Assembly (NCBI GenBank): GCA_028277885.1
Contig: JANQFK010000014.1
Location: 1 to 55,697 of the forward strand
DNA length: 55,697 bases
Source: Myxococcota bacterium
Lineage (GTDB): Bacteria; Myxococcota_A; UBA9160; UBA6930
Reading direction: 5' to 3'
Part shown: piece by piece, positions 10,992 to 22,328 of the stretch
How the letters are laid out: every line of letters begins with the position of its first letter
Numbering within the stretch: the first letter of the stretch is position 1
The notes under the pieces: generated by a model
The model's input: the letters and a program-made list of their open reading frames with translations, nothing else
Database searches by the model: none
Told to the model about the DNA's origin: nothing
Translations under genes and position numbers: made by a program

Positions 10992-11681
10992 GTGAGCGAG
11001 GGCCCCGTCTTCCAGGAGCGGCTCACCGCCCCGTTCGCGCCCGACGCGCTCTGGACCGCGGGACCGCTGCTGCTGGGGGCGGGCGCGGCCTGGGCCCTGG
11101 GCTGGGGCATCGCGGCGGCCGGGCTGGCCGGCCTCGGCGTCTTCGTGGCCGCCTTCTTCCGCAACCCCGCCCGCACCCTGCCCGAGGCCGAGGACGCGGT
11201 GCTCGCGCCTGCCGACGGTCGCGTGGTGGCGGCCGGCGAGGTGGAGCTCCCGGACGGCCGCAAGGGCTGGCGGGTGGGGATCTTCCTCTCGATCTTCAAC
11301 GTGCACGTGAACCGGGCGCCGGTGGCGGGCCGCGTGGTCTCGATCGAGCGCGGCGGCGACGCCTTCCTGGCGGCCTTCGACCCCGAGGCCGAGACCCGCA
11401 ACGTGCGCCTCGCCATGGAGCTCGAGACCGCCGCCGGCGAGCGCGTTCGCGTCGTGCAGATCACCGGGCTCGTGGCCCGCCGCATCGTGTGCCACCCGGT
11501 CGTCGGCGAGTGGCTCGCCCGGGGCGCGCGCTACGGGCTGATCCGCTTCGGCTCGCGTACCGACGTGGTGCTGCCGGCCCGGGCCGAGTTGTGCGTGGCC
11601 GTGGGCCAGCGCCTGCGCGGCGGCCGGGACGTGGTGGCGCGGCTGCCCGGCGCCGCGGGCGCGGGCGAGGCCGGATCGTGA
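10992..11681 (+). CDS. psd: Phosphatidylserine decarboxylase proenzyme
   Basis: Makes phosphatidylethanolamine from phosphatidylserine, with a pyruvoyl cofactor formed by self-cleavage. The short (~229-residue) psd type is recognised by LAPADGRVVAAGEV, IFLSIFNVHVNRAPVAGRV and the cleavage region RFGSRTDVVLP, where the Gly-Ser bond is cut and Ser becomes pyruvoyl. One or two hydrophobic segments near residues 18-55 fit membrane attachment. The GTG start is one base after ilvC, and the stop overlaps the pssA start, so the two steps of PE synthesis are made together. Confidence 0.95.
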   Translation: MSEGPVFQERLTAPFAPDALWTAGPLLLGAGAAWALGWGIAAAGLAGLGVFVAAFFRNPARTLPEAEDAVLAPADGRVVAAGEVELPDGRKGWRVGIFLSIFNVHVNRAPVAGRVVSIERGGDAFLAAFDPEAETRNVRLAMELETAAGERVRVVQITGLVARRIVCHPVVGEWLARGARYGLIRFGSRTDVVLPARAELCVAVGQRLRGGRDVVARLPGAAGAGEAGS

Positions 11682-12502
11682 GCGACGAGCAGCCGGGCCT
11701 GCGAGCACCCGAGCCGCGCCGCCGGACCCAGGAGGTGTCCGAGCGCCGCCGCGGCTTCGGCGCGCTGCTCCCCCAGCTCCTCACCACGGGAAACCTCGCC
11801 GCGGGCTTCTACGCCATCGTGACCGCGAGCGCCGGCGACCTCGACCGCGCCGCCTTCGCGGTCATCGTCGCCATGGGGTTCGACCTGCTCGACGGCCGGG
11901 TGGCGCGCTACGCCGGGGCCACCAGCCGCTTCGGCGTGGAGTACGACTCCATCGCGGACACGGTCTCCTTCGGGGTGGCGCCGGCGGTGATCGCCTTCAA
12001 CGCCGGCGCCCTCCAGGAGCTCGGCTGGACGGGCTGGGTGCTGGCCTTCGGCTTCACCGCCGGCGCGGCCCTGCGCCTCGCCCGCTTCAACGTGACCCCG
12101 GCCCGCTACAGCGGCCGCTTCGACGGGCTGCCCTCGCCGGCGGCGGCGGGCATGGTGGCGAGCTTCACCTGGCTCACCACCTTCCTGCGCGAGCAGGGCC
12201 TCGACCCGGGCCTGCCGGCCTTCCTGCCGGGTATGGGGGTCGCGCTCCTGGGCCTGCTGATGGTGAGCCCGATCCCCTACCGCAGCTTCAAGGACATCCA
12301 GCTGCGCGGCTCCGAGCGCAACAGCGTCTGGATGGTGATCTTCCTGGTGGCGCTCCTCTCGAAGCCCTCCCTGACCTTCCCCATCTTCGGCACGCTCTAT
12401 ACCCTCTCGGGGCCGGTCGAGTGGTGGTGGCGCCGGCGCACCGGACGCCAGCTCGAGCCGAGCGCCGAGGCCCTGGAGGCCCACGGAGAGCCTTCGCCAT
12501 GA
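11678..12502 (+). CDS. pssA: CDP-diacylglycerol-serine O-phosphatidyltransferase
   Basis: Makes phosphatidylserine from CDP-diacylglycerol and serine, the step before Psd. It is a membrane protein of 274 residues with the CDP-alcohol phosphotransferase signature. This is seen as [20 protein letters not shown] followed by YDSIAD (DGxxARx8Gx3Dx3D), and several hydrophobic helices follow. GTG at 11678 overlaps the psd stop, and the first ~35 residues are a charged cytoplasmic lead. The stop overlaps the leuA ATG as ATGA. It needs CDP-diacylglycerol, yet cdsA is missing from its usual place in this window. Confidence 0.94.
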   Translation: MSDEQPGLRAPEPRRRTQEVSERRRGFGALLPQLLTTGNLAAGFYAIVTASAGDLDRAAFAVIVAMGFDLLDGRVARYAGATSRFGVEYDSIADTVSFGVAPAVIAFNAGALQELGWTGWVLAFGFTAGAALRLARFNVTPARYSGRFDGLPSPAAAGMVASFTWLTTFLREQGLDPGLPAFLPGMGVALLGLLMVSPIPYRSFKDIQLRGSERNSVWMVIFLVALLSKPSLTFPIFGTLYTLSGPVEWWWRRRTGRQLEPSAEALEAHGEPSP

Positions 12503-14046
12503 GCGACGAGATCATCCGCATCTTCGACACCACGCTGCGCGACGGCGAGCAGTCGCCGGGCTGCAGCATGAACCTGAACGAGAAGCTGGCCCTCGCGCGG
12601 CAGCTCGCGAAGCTCGGGGTGGACGTCATCGAGGCGGGCTTCCCCATCGCGAGCGAGGGCGACCTCGAGTCCGTGAAGGCGATCTCCCGGGAGATCCGCG
12701 GGCCCGTGATCTGCGCCCTGGCGCGCACCAGTCCCGCCGACATCGAGCACGCCCTCGAGGCCCTGCACCCGGCCAGCCGGCCCCGGGTCCACACCTTCAT
12801 CGCCACCAGCGACATCCACCTCGAGCACAAGCTGCGCATGAGCCGCGAGCAGGTGCTCGAGGAGATCGACCGCGCCGTGCGCCAGGCGCGCGGCCACTGC
12901 GACGACGTCGAGTTCTCCGCCGAGGACGCCACCCGCTCGGACCGGGACTTCCTGGTGCAGGCGTTCACCACGGCCCTCGAGGCCGGCGCCTCCACCCTGA
13001 ACGTGCCCGACACCGTGGGCTACACGACGCCCTCGGAGTACTACGACCTGATCCGCTTCCTGCGCGAGCACGTTCCCGGGAGCGAGGCCGCCGTGTTCAG
13101 CCTGCACTGCCACAACGACCTCGGGCTGGCGGTGGCCAACAGCCTGGCCGCCATCCGCGCCGGCGCCCGCCAGGTGGAGTGCACGGTGAACGGGATCGGC
13201 GAGCGCGCCGGCAACACCGCGATGGAGGAGCTGGTGATGGCGCTCAAGACGCGCCGGGACGAGTTCGCCGGCCTCGACACGAACGTCGCCACCACCGAGA
13301 TCTACCCGAGCAGCCGGCTGCTGTCGTCGATCACCGGCGTGCCCGTCCAGCCCAACAAGGCCATCGTGGGCGACAACGCCTTCGCCCACGAGGCCGGGAT
13401 CCACCAGGACGGCGTGCTCAAGTCCGCCATCACCTACGAGATCATGACGCCCCAGTCCATCGGGCGGGCGTCCAACGAGCTGGTGCTCGGCAAGCACTCC
13501 GGGCGCCACGCCTTCCGCGAGCGCCTCCTCGAGCTGGGCTACGAGCTCGAAGGCGACGAGTTCCAGGATGCCTTCCGGCGCTTCAAGGACCTCGCGGACA
13601 AGAAGAAGAGCATCTACAACGAGGACCTCGAGGCGATCCTGGCCGACGCCGTGAGCCACGACGACGACCGCTTCGCCCTCGGCGACCTCGCCATCGTGAG
13701 CGGGACCTTCGCGCTGCCCACCGCCACGGTGGAGCTGCGGGTCGACGGCGAGCCCCGCAAGACCACCGCCAACGGCGACGGGCCCGTGGACGCGGTCTTC
13801 AAGGCCATCGCGGAGCTCACGGAGACCAAGAGCGAGCTGGTCCAGTTCAACGTCAAGGCGATCACGGGCGGCATGGACGCCCTCGGCGAGGTGACCGTCA
13901 CCGTCGAGGAGGACGGCCGGCGCGTGATCGGGCACGGCGCCCACACCGACATCATCGTGGCGAGCGGCAAGGCCTACGTGCACGCACTGAACAAGCTCGC
14001 GTGGCACCTGCGCCGCCGCTCGGTGGACGAGCCCCGGGGCATCTGA
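12499..14046 (+). CDS. leuA: 2-isopropylmalate synthase
   Basis: Condenses 2-ketoisovalerate with acetyl-CoA, the first leucine-specific step. At 515 residues it is the long LeuA type. It has a TIM barrel with [17 protein letters not shown] at the N-terminus and the metal motif [16 protein letters not shown], followed by NGIGERAGN. The C-terminal regulatory domain (about residues 400-515) binds leucine in known enzymes. The ATG overlaps the pssA stop, so leucine synthesis is transcribed with ilvC and the phospholipid genes. leuB follows with a one-base overlap; leuCD are not in the window. Confidence 0.96.
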   Translation: MSDEIIRIFDTTLRDGEQSPGCSMNLNEKLALARQLAKLGVDVIEAGFPIASEGDLESVKAISREIRGPVICALARTSPADIEHALEALHPASRPRVHTFIATSDIHLEHKLRMSREQVLEEIDRAVRQARGHCDDVEFSAEDATRSDRDFLVQAFTTALEAGASTLNVPDTVGYTTPSEYYDLIRFLREHVPGSEAAVFSLHCHNDLGLAVANSLAAIRAGARQVECTVNGIGERAGNTAMEELVMALKTRRDEFAGLDTNVATTEIYPSSRLLSSITGVPVQPNKAIVGDNAFAHEAGIHQDGVLKSAITYEIMTPQSIGRASNELVLGKHSGRHAFRERLLELGYELEGDEFQDAFRRFKDLADKKKSIYNEDLEAILADAVSHDDDRFALGDLAIVSGTFALPTATVELRVDGEPRKTTANGDGPVDAVFKAIAELTETKSELVQFNVKAITGGMDALGEVTVTVEEDGRRVIGHGAHTDIIVASGKAYVHALNKLAWHLRRRSVDEPRGI

Positions 14047-15125
14047 TGGCCGCCCGCATCCTGCTGCTGCCCGGGGACGGCATCGGACCCGAGGTGACCG
14101 GCGAGGCACGCCGCGTGCTCGAGCACGTGGCGGACCGCCACGGCCTCGCCCTCGCGCTCGAGGAGGGCGCCATCGGGGGCGCCTCCATCGACGCCTGCGG
14201 CGAGCCCCTGGCCGACGCGGTGCTCGAGCGGGCGCGCAAGAGCCGCGCCGTGCTGCTGGGCGCCGTGGGCGGGCCCCGGTGGGACGAGCTGCCCGTGGAC
14301 CGGCGTCCCGAGAAGGGGCTGCTGCGCATCCGCAAGGAGCTCGGACTCTTCGCCAACCTGCGTCCGGCGAGCGTCTTCCCGGCCCTGGCCAGCGCCTCCA
14401 CCCTGCGCCCCGAGGTGGTGGACGGGATCGACCTGCTGGTGGTGCGCGAGCTCACCGGCGGCCTGTACTTCGGCGAGCCCCGGGGCACCGCCCTGGTGGA
14501 GGGCCGGCGCGAGGCCCGCAACACCATGGTGTACGACGAGACGGAGATCGCCCGCATCACCCGGGTGGCCTTCGACGCCGCCCGCCGCCGTCGCAGCCAC
14601 GTGACCCACGTCCACAAGGCCAACGTGCTCGAGGTCTCCCAGCTCTGGATGCAGGTGGTGGACGAGGTGGCCGGGGACTACCCGGACGTGGAGCTCGCCC
14701 ACCAGCTGGTGGACTCCTGCGCGATGCTGCTGGTGCGCGACCCGCGCCGCTTCGACGTGATGGTGACGGGCAACCTGTTCGGCGACATCCTCTCCGACGA
14801 GGCCGCGATGATCACCGGCTCCCTGGGCATGCTGCCCTCGGCGAGCCTGGGCGAGGGCGGGGTGGGGCTCTACGAGCCCGTGCACGGCTCGGCGCCGGAC
14901 ATCGCCGGCCAGGACCGCGCCAACCCCCTCGCCGCGATCCTCTCCGTCGCCATGCTGCTCGAGCACTCCCTCGACGCCGCGGCGGCGGCCGCGGAGGTGC
15001 GCGACGCCGTCACCGCCGTGCTCGGGGCGGGGCACCGCACCGGCGACCTGCTGCTCGAGGGCGAGGAGCGTCCCACCCTCGGCTGCCGCGCCATGGGGGA
15101 CCGCGTCCTCGAGGCGCTCTCGTGA
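14046..15125 (+). CDS. leuB: 3-isopropylmalate dehydrogenase
   Basis: Oxidatively decarboxylates 3-isopropylmalate with NAD+. The 359-residue protein has [15 protein letters not shown], the substrate-binding [27 protein letters not shown] with the catalytic Lys, and the NAD-binding late motif [17 protein letters not shown]. The metal-binding Asp is within [20 protein letters not shown]. It overlaps leuA by one base and the next gene by four, so it lies within one operon. Confidence 0.97.
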   Translation: MAARILLLPGDGIGPEVTGEARRVLEHVADRHGLALALEEGAIGGASIDACGEPLADAVLERARKSRAVLLGAVGGPRWDELPVDRRPEKGLLRIRKELGLFANLRPASVFPALASASTLRPEVVDGIDLLVVRELTGGLYFGEPRGTALVEGRREARNTMVYDETEIARITRVAFDAARRRRSHVTHVHKANVLEVSQLWMQVVDEVAGDYPDVELAHQLVDSCAMLLVRDPRRFDVMVTGNLFGDILSDEAAMITGSLGMLPSASLGEGGVGLYEPVHGSAPDIAGQDRANPLAAILSVAMLLEHSLDAAAAAAEVRDAVTAVLGAGHRTGDLLLEGEERPTLGCRAMGDRVLEALS

Positions 15126-16132
15126 CCGGGCGGCGCGGCCTGCGCGTGGGCCTGGTCGGCGCGACCGGGGCGCTGGGCAGCGAGCTCCTCCAGGTCCTCG
15201 AGGAGCGTACGCTGCCGATCGAGGAGCTCGTCCCGGTGGCGACCGACGTCTCCCTGGGCGCCGAGGTCGAGGTGGCGGGGAGCTCGATCCCCGTGGAGAC
15301 CGAGCCGCCCTCCCTGCGCGGGCTCGACTTCCTGTTCCTGTGCGTGCCCCGGGCCTCCGCGCTCGACTGGGTGCGCCTCGCGCTCCACGCCGAGGTGCCC
15401 TGCGTGGACTGCTCGGGCGCGGTGGCGGAGACGGGGCAGGTGCCGCTGCTGGTGCCGGACCTGGGCCTGGCCGAGGACGCCCTGACCCAGCCCGTGCTCG
15501 CCCTGCCTCCGGGCCCGGTGCTGGCGTGGTCCCTGGTCCTCGCGCCGATCCACGCCCGGGCGCGGCTGTGCCGGGTGGTGGCCACCAGCCTGGAGTCCGT
15601 GGGCGGCGCCGGGCGCGGCGGCCTCGAGACCCTGCGCTCCGAGGTGCTGGCGCTCTTCAACCAGTCCGAGCCGCCCGAGCCCTCGCTCTTCCCGTGCCCG
15701 GTGGCCTTCGACTGCGTGCCCAACGTCGGCGACGCCGGCCCCGGCGACGAGACCGCGGGCGAGGCCGAGCTGGCCCGGGACCTCGCGCGGCTGCTCGGCG
15801 CCGAGCTGCCCGTCGCGGTCACCTCGGTGCAGGTCCCCACCTTCGCGGGCGTCGGGGCCAGCCTCGCCATCGAGACCGAGGAGCCCCTCGACCCGGCGGG
15901 CCTGCGTGACCTCCTCGGCAAGGCGCCGGGCGTGCGGGTCTGGGACGACGGGCGCGCCGGCCCCACCACCCGGGACCCGACGGGCGGCACCGCCGCGCTG
16001 GTGGGCCGCGTGCGCCGCGATCCCTCCTCCGACGGGGAGCGCGGCCTGCTGCTCTGGCTCAGCGCCGATCCCGTGCGCCTGGCCGCCGAGAACGCGGTGC
16101 GCCTGGCCGAGGCCCGCCTGGGCCGCGGGTAG
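15122..16132 (+). CDS. Aspartate-semialdehyde dehydrogenase-like protein lacking catalytic residues (Usg-like)
   Basis: The fold is that of aspartate-semialdehyde dehydrogenase: an N-terminal Rossmann block ([20 protein letters not shown]), the middle [11 protein letters not shown], and a C-terminal dehydrogenase domain, 336 residues in all. The active-site block that reads N-C-S-T in true enzymes is here [11 protein letters not shown], with no Cys. The later R-V-P-V-x-x-G-H block is [14 protein letters not shown], so the substrate Arg is Gln and the catalytic His is Val. Activity is therefore unlikely. E. coli Usg, which also lacks the Cys, sits just before truA exactly as here. The protein may be structural or regulatory. 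The start overlaps leuB by four bases. Confidence 0.85.
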   Translation: MTGRRGLRVGLVGATGALGSELLQVLEERTLPIEELVPVATDVSLGAEVEVAGSSIPVETEPPSLRGLDFLFLCVPRASALDWVRLALHAEVPCVDCSGAVAETGQVPLLVPDLGLAEDALTQPVLALPPGPVLAWSLVLAPIHARARLCRVVATSLESVGGAGRGGLETLRSEVLALFNQSEPPEPSLFPCPVAFDCVPNVGDAGPGDETAGEAELARDLARLLGAELPVAVTSVQVPTFAGVGASLAIETEEPLDPAGLRDLLGKAPGVRVWDDGRAGPTTRDPTGGTAALVGRVRRDPSSDGERGLLLWLSADPVRLAAENAVRLAEARLGRG

Positions 16133-16144
16133 GACGCGGGGTCC

Positions 16145-16948
16145 ATGGGGACCTGGCGGCTCACCCTCGAGTACGACGGCAGCGGCTTCGAGGGCTGGCA
16201 GCGCCAGCCCGAGGGCCACCGCACCGTGCAGGCGGTGCTCGAGGAGGCGCTCTCGCGCCTGGTCGGGGCTCCCGTCGCGGTGACCGGGGCGGGGCGCACC
16301 GATGCCGGCGTGCACGCCGAGGGCCAGGTGGCGAGCGCCCGCTTCGAGGCCCGGCTCGCCCCCGGCGAGCTGCGCCGCGCGCTGAACGCGGGGCTTCCCG
16401 AGGACGTGGCCGTGCGGGCCCTCGAGCCCGCGCCCGACGGCTTCGACGCCCGGCGCGACGCCCGCGCGAAGCTCTACCGCTACCGGATCTGGAACGGGCC
16501 GACCCGCTCGCCCCTGCGCGCGCCGCGCAGCGAGTCGGTGCGGGTCCGCCTCGATCTCGCCGCGATGCGGGACGCCGCCGGCCGGCTGCGGGGCGAGCAC
16601 GACTTCGCGAGCTTCCAGGCCGCCGGCTCGAGCGTCGTCACCACCCGCCGCACCCTGCACCGCGTGGACGTGCTCGGCCGGGCGGGGCACGCGATCCGCA
16701 TCGAGGTCGAGGGGGACGGCTTCCTGCGCCACATGGTGCGCACCCTGGCCGGCACCCTCCTCGAGGTCGGCCGCGGGCGGCGCGAGCCGGGCTCCATGGG
16801 GGCGGTGCTGGCGGCCCGGACGCGCAGCGCCGCCGGCCCCACCGCGGCGGCCCGGGGCCTCACCCTGGTCCGGGTCGACTACGGAATCCCGCGGGATTCC
16901 GAGGGCTTGGGCGGTGGGCCGGTTGACGCCGGGAAGGCCCTCGGCTAA
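16145..16948 (+). CDS. truA: tRNA pseudouridine synthase A
   Basis: Makes pseudouridine 38-40 in tRNA anticodon arms. The catalytic Asp sits in [33 protein letters not shown] at the N-terminus and [19 protein letters not shown] near the C-terminus are family landmarks. It has 267 residues, with an ATG start 12 bases after the upstream Usg-like gene. A 20-base perfect palindrome sits in its last codons (see that entry), and a candidate rplM promoter begins in the final codons. Confidence 0.95.
   Translation: MGTWRLTLEYDGSGFEGWQRQPEGHRTVQAVLEEALSRLVGAPVAVTGAGRTDAGVHAEGQVASARFEARLAPGELRRALNAGLPEDVAVRALEPAPDGFDARRDARAKLYRYRIWNGPTRSPLRAPRSESVRVRLDLAAMRDAAGRLRGEHDFASFQAAGSSVVTTRRTLHRVDVLGRAGHAIRIEVEGDGFLRHMVRTLAGTLLEVGRGRREPGSMGAVLAARTRSAAGPTAAARGLTLVRVDYGIPRDSEGLGGGPVDAGKALG
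16882..16901. promoter_or_regulatory. 20-base perfect palindrome at the truA 3' end
   Basis: CGGAATCCCGCGGGATTCCG is a perfect palindrome with no spacer, inside the final truA codons and 22 bases upstream of the candidate rplM -35 box. It may be an operator for a dimeric regulator of the ribosomal-protein operon. As RNA it could form a cruciform-like hairpin, but the missing loop makes a terminator unlikely. The role is inferred from symmetry and position only. Confidence 0.4.
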
Positions 16949-16951
16949 CCC
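16923..16951 (+). promoter_or_regulatory. Sigma70-type promoter for rplM-rpsI
   Basis: TTGACG (16923-16928), 17 bases, TAACCC (16946-16951). The -10 overlaps the truA stop codon, leaving an ~85-base leader before rplM. The geometry matches the ilvC promoter. The rpsB leader has the same GCTAACCCTC string at 2126-2135 but no good -35 there. Confidence 0.45.
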
Positions 16952-17040
16952 TCCCGCTTCTTCGGCCCCGGGGGCCAGGGGGCGGCTCGCCCTCGCATCG
17001 CCGGTCTCGCGCGAGGCTTCGGGAGAGAGCAGGAGACAGC

Positions 17041-17493
17041 ATGGGAGCCCAGGCCCACAAGGCGACCCGCAGCGCGAAGCGCGGCGACATCGAGCCGCGC
17101 TGGTGGGTCGTGGACGCCGAGGACCAGGTGCTGGGCCGGCTCGCCACCCGGGTGGCGACGCTGCTGCGCGGCAAGCACCGCGCGCTCTACACGCCCCACG
17201 CCGACACCGGCGACTTCGTGATCGTCGTGAACGCCGAGAAGGTGCGGCTCACCGGGCGCAAGGCCGAGCAGAAGACCTACTACCGCCACTCGGGCTGGGC
17301 GGGGGGCCTCAAGTCCATCACGGCCGACAAGCTGCTGGCCGGCCCCCACGCCGACCGGGTGGTGCGCCAGGCGGTTCGCGGCATGCTTCCCAAGAACTCC
17401 CTGGGCCGGAAGCTGCTGCGCAAGCTCAAGGTCTACACGGGGCCCGACCACCCCCACGCGGCCCAGAAGCCGGAGGTGCTGAGCGTTGGCTGA
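17041..17493 (+). CDS. rplM: 50S ribosomal protein L13
   Basis: L13 binds 23S rRNA early in large-subunit assembly. The 150-residue product shows [19 protein letters not shown], then [20 protein letters not shown] and [20 protein letters not shown], all diagnostic. The ATG at 17041 follows GAGCAGGAGACAGC. It is paired with rpsI, as in most bacteria, with an 8-base overlap. Confidence 0.97.
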   Translation: MGAQAHKATRSAKRGDIEPRWWVVDAEDQVLGRLATRVATLLRGKHRALYTPHADTGDFVIVVNAEKVRLTGRKAEQKTYYRHSGWAGGLKSITADKLLAGPHADRVVRQAVRGMLPKNSLGRKLLRKLKVYTGPDHPHAAQKPEVLSVG

Positions 17494-17893
17494 AGCGACC
17501 GCACCCGCCACCACGTCGGCGGCCACGGGCAAGCGCAAGAGCGCCATCGCCCGCGTCCACCTGAAGCTCGGCACCGGCCAGATCGTGGTGAACGGCCGCA
17601 GCCTCGACGAGTACTTCCCGCGCGAGAGCCTGCGCATGCTGGTGCGCCAGCCCCTCGAGACCGTGAACGCGGTCACCACCTACGACGTGGCGGCGAGCAT
17701 CCACGGCGGCGGCGTGACCGGCCAGGCCGGCGCGCTGCGCCACGGCATCGCCCGCGCCCTCGAGAAGCTCGACGAGGGCCTGCGCCCGCCGCTCAAGCGC
17801 AACGGCTTCCTGACCCGCGACGCGCGCAAGAAGGAGCGCAAGAAGTACGGCCAGCGCGGAGCGCGTGCGCGCTTCCAGTTCTCGAAGCGCTAG
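17486..17893 (+). CDS. rpsI: 30S ribosomal protein S9
   Basis: S9 of the small subunit. The 135-residue product begins with a short Ala/Thr-rich lead, then [39 protein letters not shown] and the basic tail [21 protein letters not shown] whose last Arg reaches the P-site tRNA. The start is TTG at 17486, inside the rplM end, with GGAGG eight bases upstream. An intrinsic terminator follows 25 bases after the stop. Confidence 0.97.
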   Translation: MAEATAPATTSAATGKRKSAIARVHLKLGTGQIVVNGRSLDEYFPRESLRMLVRQPLETVNAVTTYDVAASIHGGGVTGQAGALRHGIARALEKLDEGLRPPLKRNGFLTRDARKKERKKYGQRGARARFQFSKR

Positions 17894-17917
17894 CGGCGGA
17901 CCGTCCCCGACACACCC

Positions 17918-17951
17918 AGCGGGAGGCCGCCCAGCGGCCTCCCGCTTTTTC
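17918..17951 (+). terminator. Intrinsic terminator after rpsI
   Basis: A perfect 12-base-pair stem (GCGGGAGGCCGC at 17919-17930 with GCGGCCTCCCGC at 17934-17945) has a CCA loop and is followed directly by TTTTT. This is the best rho-independent terminator in the window. It separates the ribosomal pair from argC, which begins only 18 bases later, so argC needs its own promoter or readthrough. Confidence 0.9.
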
Positions 17952-17968
17952 GTTTCCAGGAGCCTGTC

Positions 17969-19006
17969 ATGCGAGTCGCCGTGGTCGGAGCGAGCGGATA
18001 CGTGGGCCTCGAGCTGCTGCGCGTGCTGCGCCGCCACCCCGAGGTGGAGATCGCCGCCGTCACCTCCGAACAGCGCGCCGGCCGCCCCCTGGGCGAGGCC
18101 TTCCCGGGGCTCGCCGGCCTCCTGGACCTGCGCCTCGAGGCCAACGACCCCGCCGCCCTGGCGGGCCGCTGCGAGCTCGCCTTCACCGGGCTCCCCCACG
18201 CCGTCTCCGCCCCCACCGTCGCGGGCCTGCGCGAGGCCGGCATCGCGGTGGTGGACGTCTCGGGAGACTTCCGGCTCCACGACCTCGCCGACTACGAGCG
18301 CTGGTACGGCCGCCACGGCGCGCCCGACTGGTTCGGCAAGGGGGTCTACGGGCTGCCCGAGCTGCACCGCGACGCCATCGCCGGGGCCGAGCTGGTGGCC
18401 GCTCCGGGCTGCTACCCGACGGGCGCGCTGCTGCCCCTGGTGCCCTTCCTGCGCGCGGGGCGCATCGAGCCGGCGCCGATCCACGTGGACTCGAAGTCCG
18501 GCGTCTCCGGCGCCGGCCGCAAGCCGGACGCGGACCTGCTCTTCGCCGAGATCGACGGCAGCTTCAAGGCCTACAACGTCGGGGGCGCCCACCGCCACGT
18601 TCCCGAGATCGAGCAGGAGGCGTCCCTGGCCGCCGGCGAGCCGGTGCGCATCGCCTTCACGCCGCACCTGCTGCCCGCCACCCGCGGGCTCGCCACGTCG
18701 GTCTACGCACGCCCCCGCGGCGCGCTCACCAGCGCCGAGGCGCGGAGCCTCCTCGCCGAGGCCTGGGCGGACGAGCCCTTCGTGCGCCTGCTGCCCGAGG
18801 GCACGCTCCCGAGCCTCGCCGCGGTGCGCGGCACCAACTTCTGCGACGTGCAGGCGGTGGTGGACGAGCGCACCGGCAGCCTGCTGCTGCTCTCCGCCAT
18901 CGACAACCTCGGCAAGGGCGCGGCGGGCCAGGCGGTGCAGTGCATGAACGCGATGCGCGGCTGGCCCGAGACGACGGCGCTCCTCGAGGCCCCGCTGCTG
19001 CCCTGA
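17969..19006 (+). CDS. argC: N-acetyl-gamma-glutamyl-phosphate reductase
   Basis: Third step of arginine synthesis; it reduces N-acetylglutamyl phosphate with NADPH. The 345-residue protein has an N-terminal Rossmann motif (VAVVGASGYVGLELLRVLRR), the active-site Cys in AAPGCYPTGALLPL, and GVSGAGRKPDADLLF. The conserved His is in the HRHVPEIEQE region. The ATG at 17969 has CAGGAG upstream. It lies just after the rpsI terminator, with no sharp promoter visible in the 18-base gap. Confidence 0.96.
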   Translation: MRVAVVGASGYVGLELLRVLRRHPEVEIAAVTSEQRAGRPLGEAFPGLAGLLDLRLEANDPAALAGRCELAFTGLPHAVSAPTVAGLREAGIAVVDVSGDFRLHDLADYERWYGRHGAPDWFGKGVYGLPELHRDAIAGAELVAAPGCYPTGALLPLVPFLRAGRIEPAPIHVDSKSGVSGAGRKPDADLLFAEIDGSFKAYNVGGAHRHVPEIEQEASLAAGEPVRIAFTPHLLPATRGLATSVYARPRGALTSAEARSLLAEAWADEPFVRLLPEGTLPSLAAVRGTNFCDVQAVVDERTGSLLLLSAIDNLGKGAAGQAVQCMNAMRGWPETTALLEAPLLP

Positions 19007-19091
19007 AGCGCGGCGTAGAACGGGGTTTCCCTCGCCCGGCCCGCCGTACGGGGCGCGGCAAGCGGCGTCGTCGTGGCGTTCGGGTGGATCT

Positions 19092-21285
<2,194 letters not shown>

Positions 21286-21344
21286 GCGCCTGACATTCCG
21301 GGCGCCCGGCCCCCACATCTCCCACGGGGGGAGGCGGAGGTGCC

Positions 21345-21959
21345 ATGCTCTTCCCCGTGCGCGCTCTTGCCCTGGCCCTGGCCGCCATCCTCGGCCTCGC
21401 GGCGCCTCCCGCCGCCGCCATCGTCCACCTCTGGGACATCTCCGAGATCTACAGCAACGCCGACGGCAGCGTCCAGTTCGTCGAGCTCTTCACCACCGGC
21501 CCCTTCGAGATCGCCTGGTCCGAGGCCTCGATCCGCTCCGAGGCCAACGACCTCACCATCTCCTACGACGAGAACGTCCCGTCCCCCACCACCGACCGGC
21601 ACATCCTGCTCGCGACCCCGGGCTTCGCGGCGCTGCCCGGCGGCGTGGCACCGGACTTCGAGATCCCGGCGGGCTTCTTCGACCCGGCCGGCGACACCCT
21701 CGACTTCACCGTGGGGATCGACCGCGTCACCTTCGGGGCGGGGCAGCTCCCCCTCGACGGCGTGAGCTCCCTGGTGCGGGCCCTCGTGCTGCCGAGCCCC
21801 CAGCAGCCCGAGGCGGTGGGTCCCGAGGCGCTCGCCCCGGCCCTCAACTCGCCCACCAACTTTGCGGGCCAGACCGGCTCCCTGGTGCCCGAGCCCGGCA
21901 CCGCGCTGCTCCTCGGCGCCGGCCTGCTGGCGCTTGCGCGCCGCCCCCACCTCCAGTAG
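21345..21959 (+). CDS. Secreted PEP-CTERM protein of unknown function
   Basis: The 204-residue protein has an N-terminal signal peptide (hydrophobic run to APPAAA, about residue 24). It ends in VPEPGTALLLGAGLLALARR: a PEP motif, a transmembrane helix and a basic tail, i.e. the PEP-CTERM signal processed by exosortase. The middle (VHLWDISEIYSNADGSVQFVELF and DRHILLATPGFAALPG) suggests a beta-rich exported domain; I do not recognise a named family. PEP-CTERM proteins are usually cell-surface or biofilm components made together with exopolysaccharide. No exosortase gene is in the window. The ATG has GGAGG seven bases upstream. Confidence 0.85.
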   Translation: MLFPVRALALALAAILGLAAPPAAAIVHLWDISEIYSNADGSVQFVELFTTGPFEIAWSEASIRSEANDLTISYDENVPSPTTDRHILLATPGFAALPGGVAPDFEIPAGFFDPAGDTLDFTVGIDRVTFGAGQLPLDGVSSLVRALVLPSPQQPEAVGPEALAPALNSPTNFAGQTGSLVPEPGTALLLGAGLLALARRPHLQ

Positions 21960-21974
21960 AACCACAGGCGGCGC

Positions 21975-22050
21975 GGGACGTTAGCTCAGTTGGTAGAGCG
22001 CCGTGTTCACACCGCGGAGGTCACTGGTTCGAGCCCAGTACGTCCCACCA
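21975..22050 (+). tRNA. tRNA-Val (CAC)
   Basis: A full cloverleaf of 76 bases. The acceptor GGGACGT pairs with ACGTCCC and the D arm is GCTC/GAGC. The anticodon stem CCGTG/CGCGG has loop TTCACAC, so the anticodon is CAC. The T arm is ACTGG-TTCGAGC-CCAGT, and the CCA end is encoded. The acceptor begins 15 bases after the PEP-CTERM gene stop. Confidence 0.97.
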
Positions 22051-22078
22051 GCGCCGCCCCGACCACCGGCCCGTGCCT

Positions 22079-22155
22079 GGCCCCGTAGCTCAGCTGGATA
22101 GAGCGCTTGCCTCCGGAGCAAGAAGTCGCAGGTTCGAATCCTGCCGGGGTCACCA
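22079..22155 (+). tRNA. tRNA-Arg (CCG)
   Basis: A full cloverleaf of 77 bases. The acceptor GGCCCCG pairs with CGGGGTC (one G-U). The anticodon stem CTTGC/GCAAG has loop CTCCGGA, so the anticodon is CCG. The T arm is GCAGG-TTCGAAT-CCTGC, and the CCA end is encoded. It is 28 bases downstream of tRNA-Val and probably in the same transcript. Confidence 0.97.
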
Positions 22156-22157
22156 TC

Positions 22158-22189
22158 GGCCCGGCGGCCCGGCGGCCCGGCGGCCCGGC
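22158..22189. repeat. Four tandem copies of GGCCCGGC
   Basis: The 8-base unit GGCCCGGC is repeated four times without interruption directly after tRNA-Arg. It is a simple sequence repeat in the tRNA-sbtA gap. Length variation between strains would be expected. No function is implied. Confidence 0.8.
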
Positions 22190-22328
22190 GAGATCGGCGT
22201 CCGCTCGGATCGCGCCCTCCTTGTGCTGAAACGAATTTCACGTTATCAGTTTCATCTATGGCCCGGGAGGGGACGGCAGGCCAGCAGAGCCAGCCGCCAG
22301 GGGCGCGCGAGGAGGAGGACGAGGTCCC
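22190..22328. other. Upstream region of the sbtA-like gene
   Basis: This 139-base stretch contains a short AT-richer segment (about 22,222-22,258) with the inverted repeat TGAAA-CGAA-TTTCA (22,225-22,238), followed by TTTCAT. It is the likely promoter/operator of sbtA-sbtB, but no clear -35/-10 pair was seen. A short open frame starting at 22,258 has no recognisable product and is ignored. Confidence 0.3.

Noticed and set aside
22158..22189. Tandem GGCCCGGC copies as a CRISPR array
   Set aside because: The unit is 8 bases and has no spacers; it is a simple repeat.
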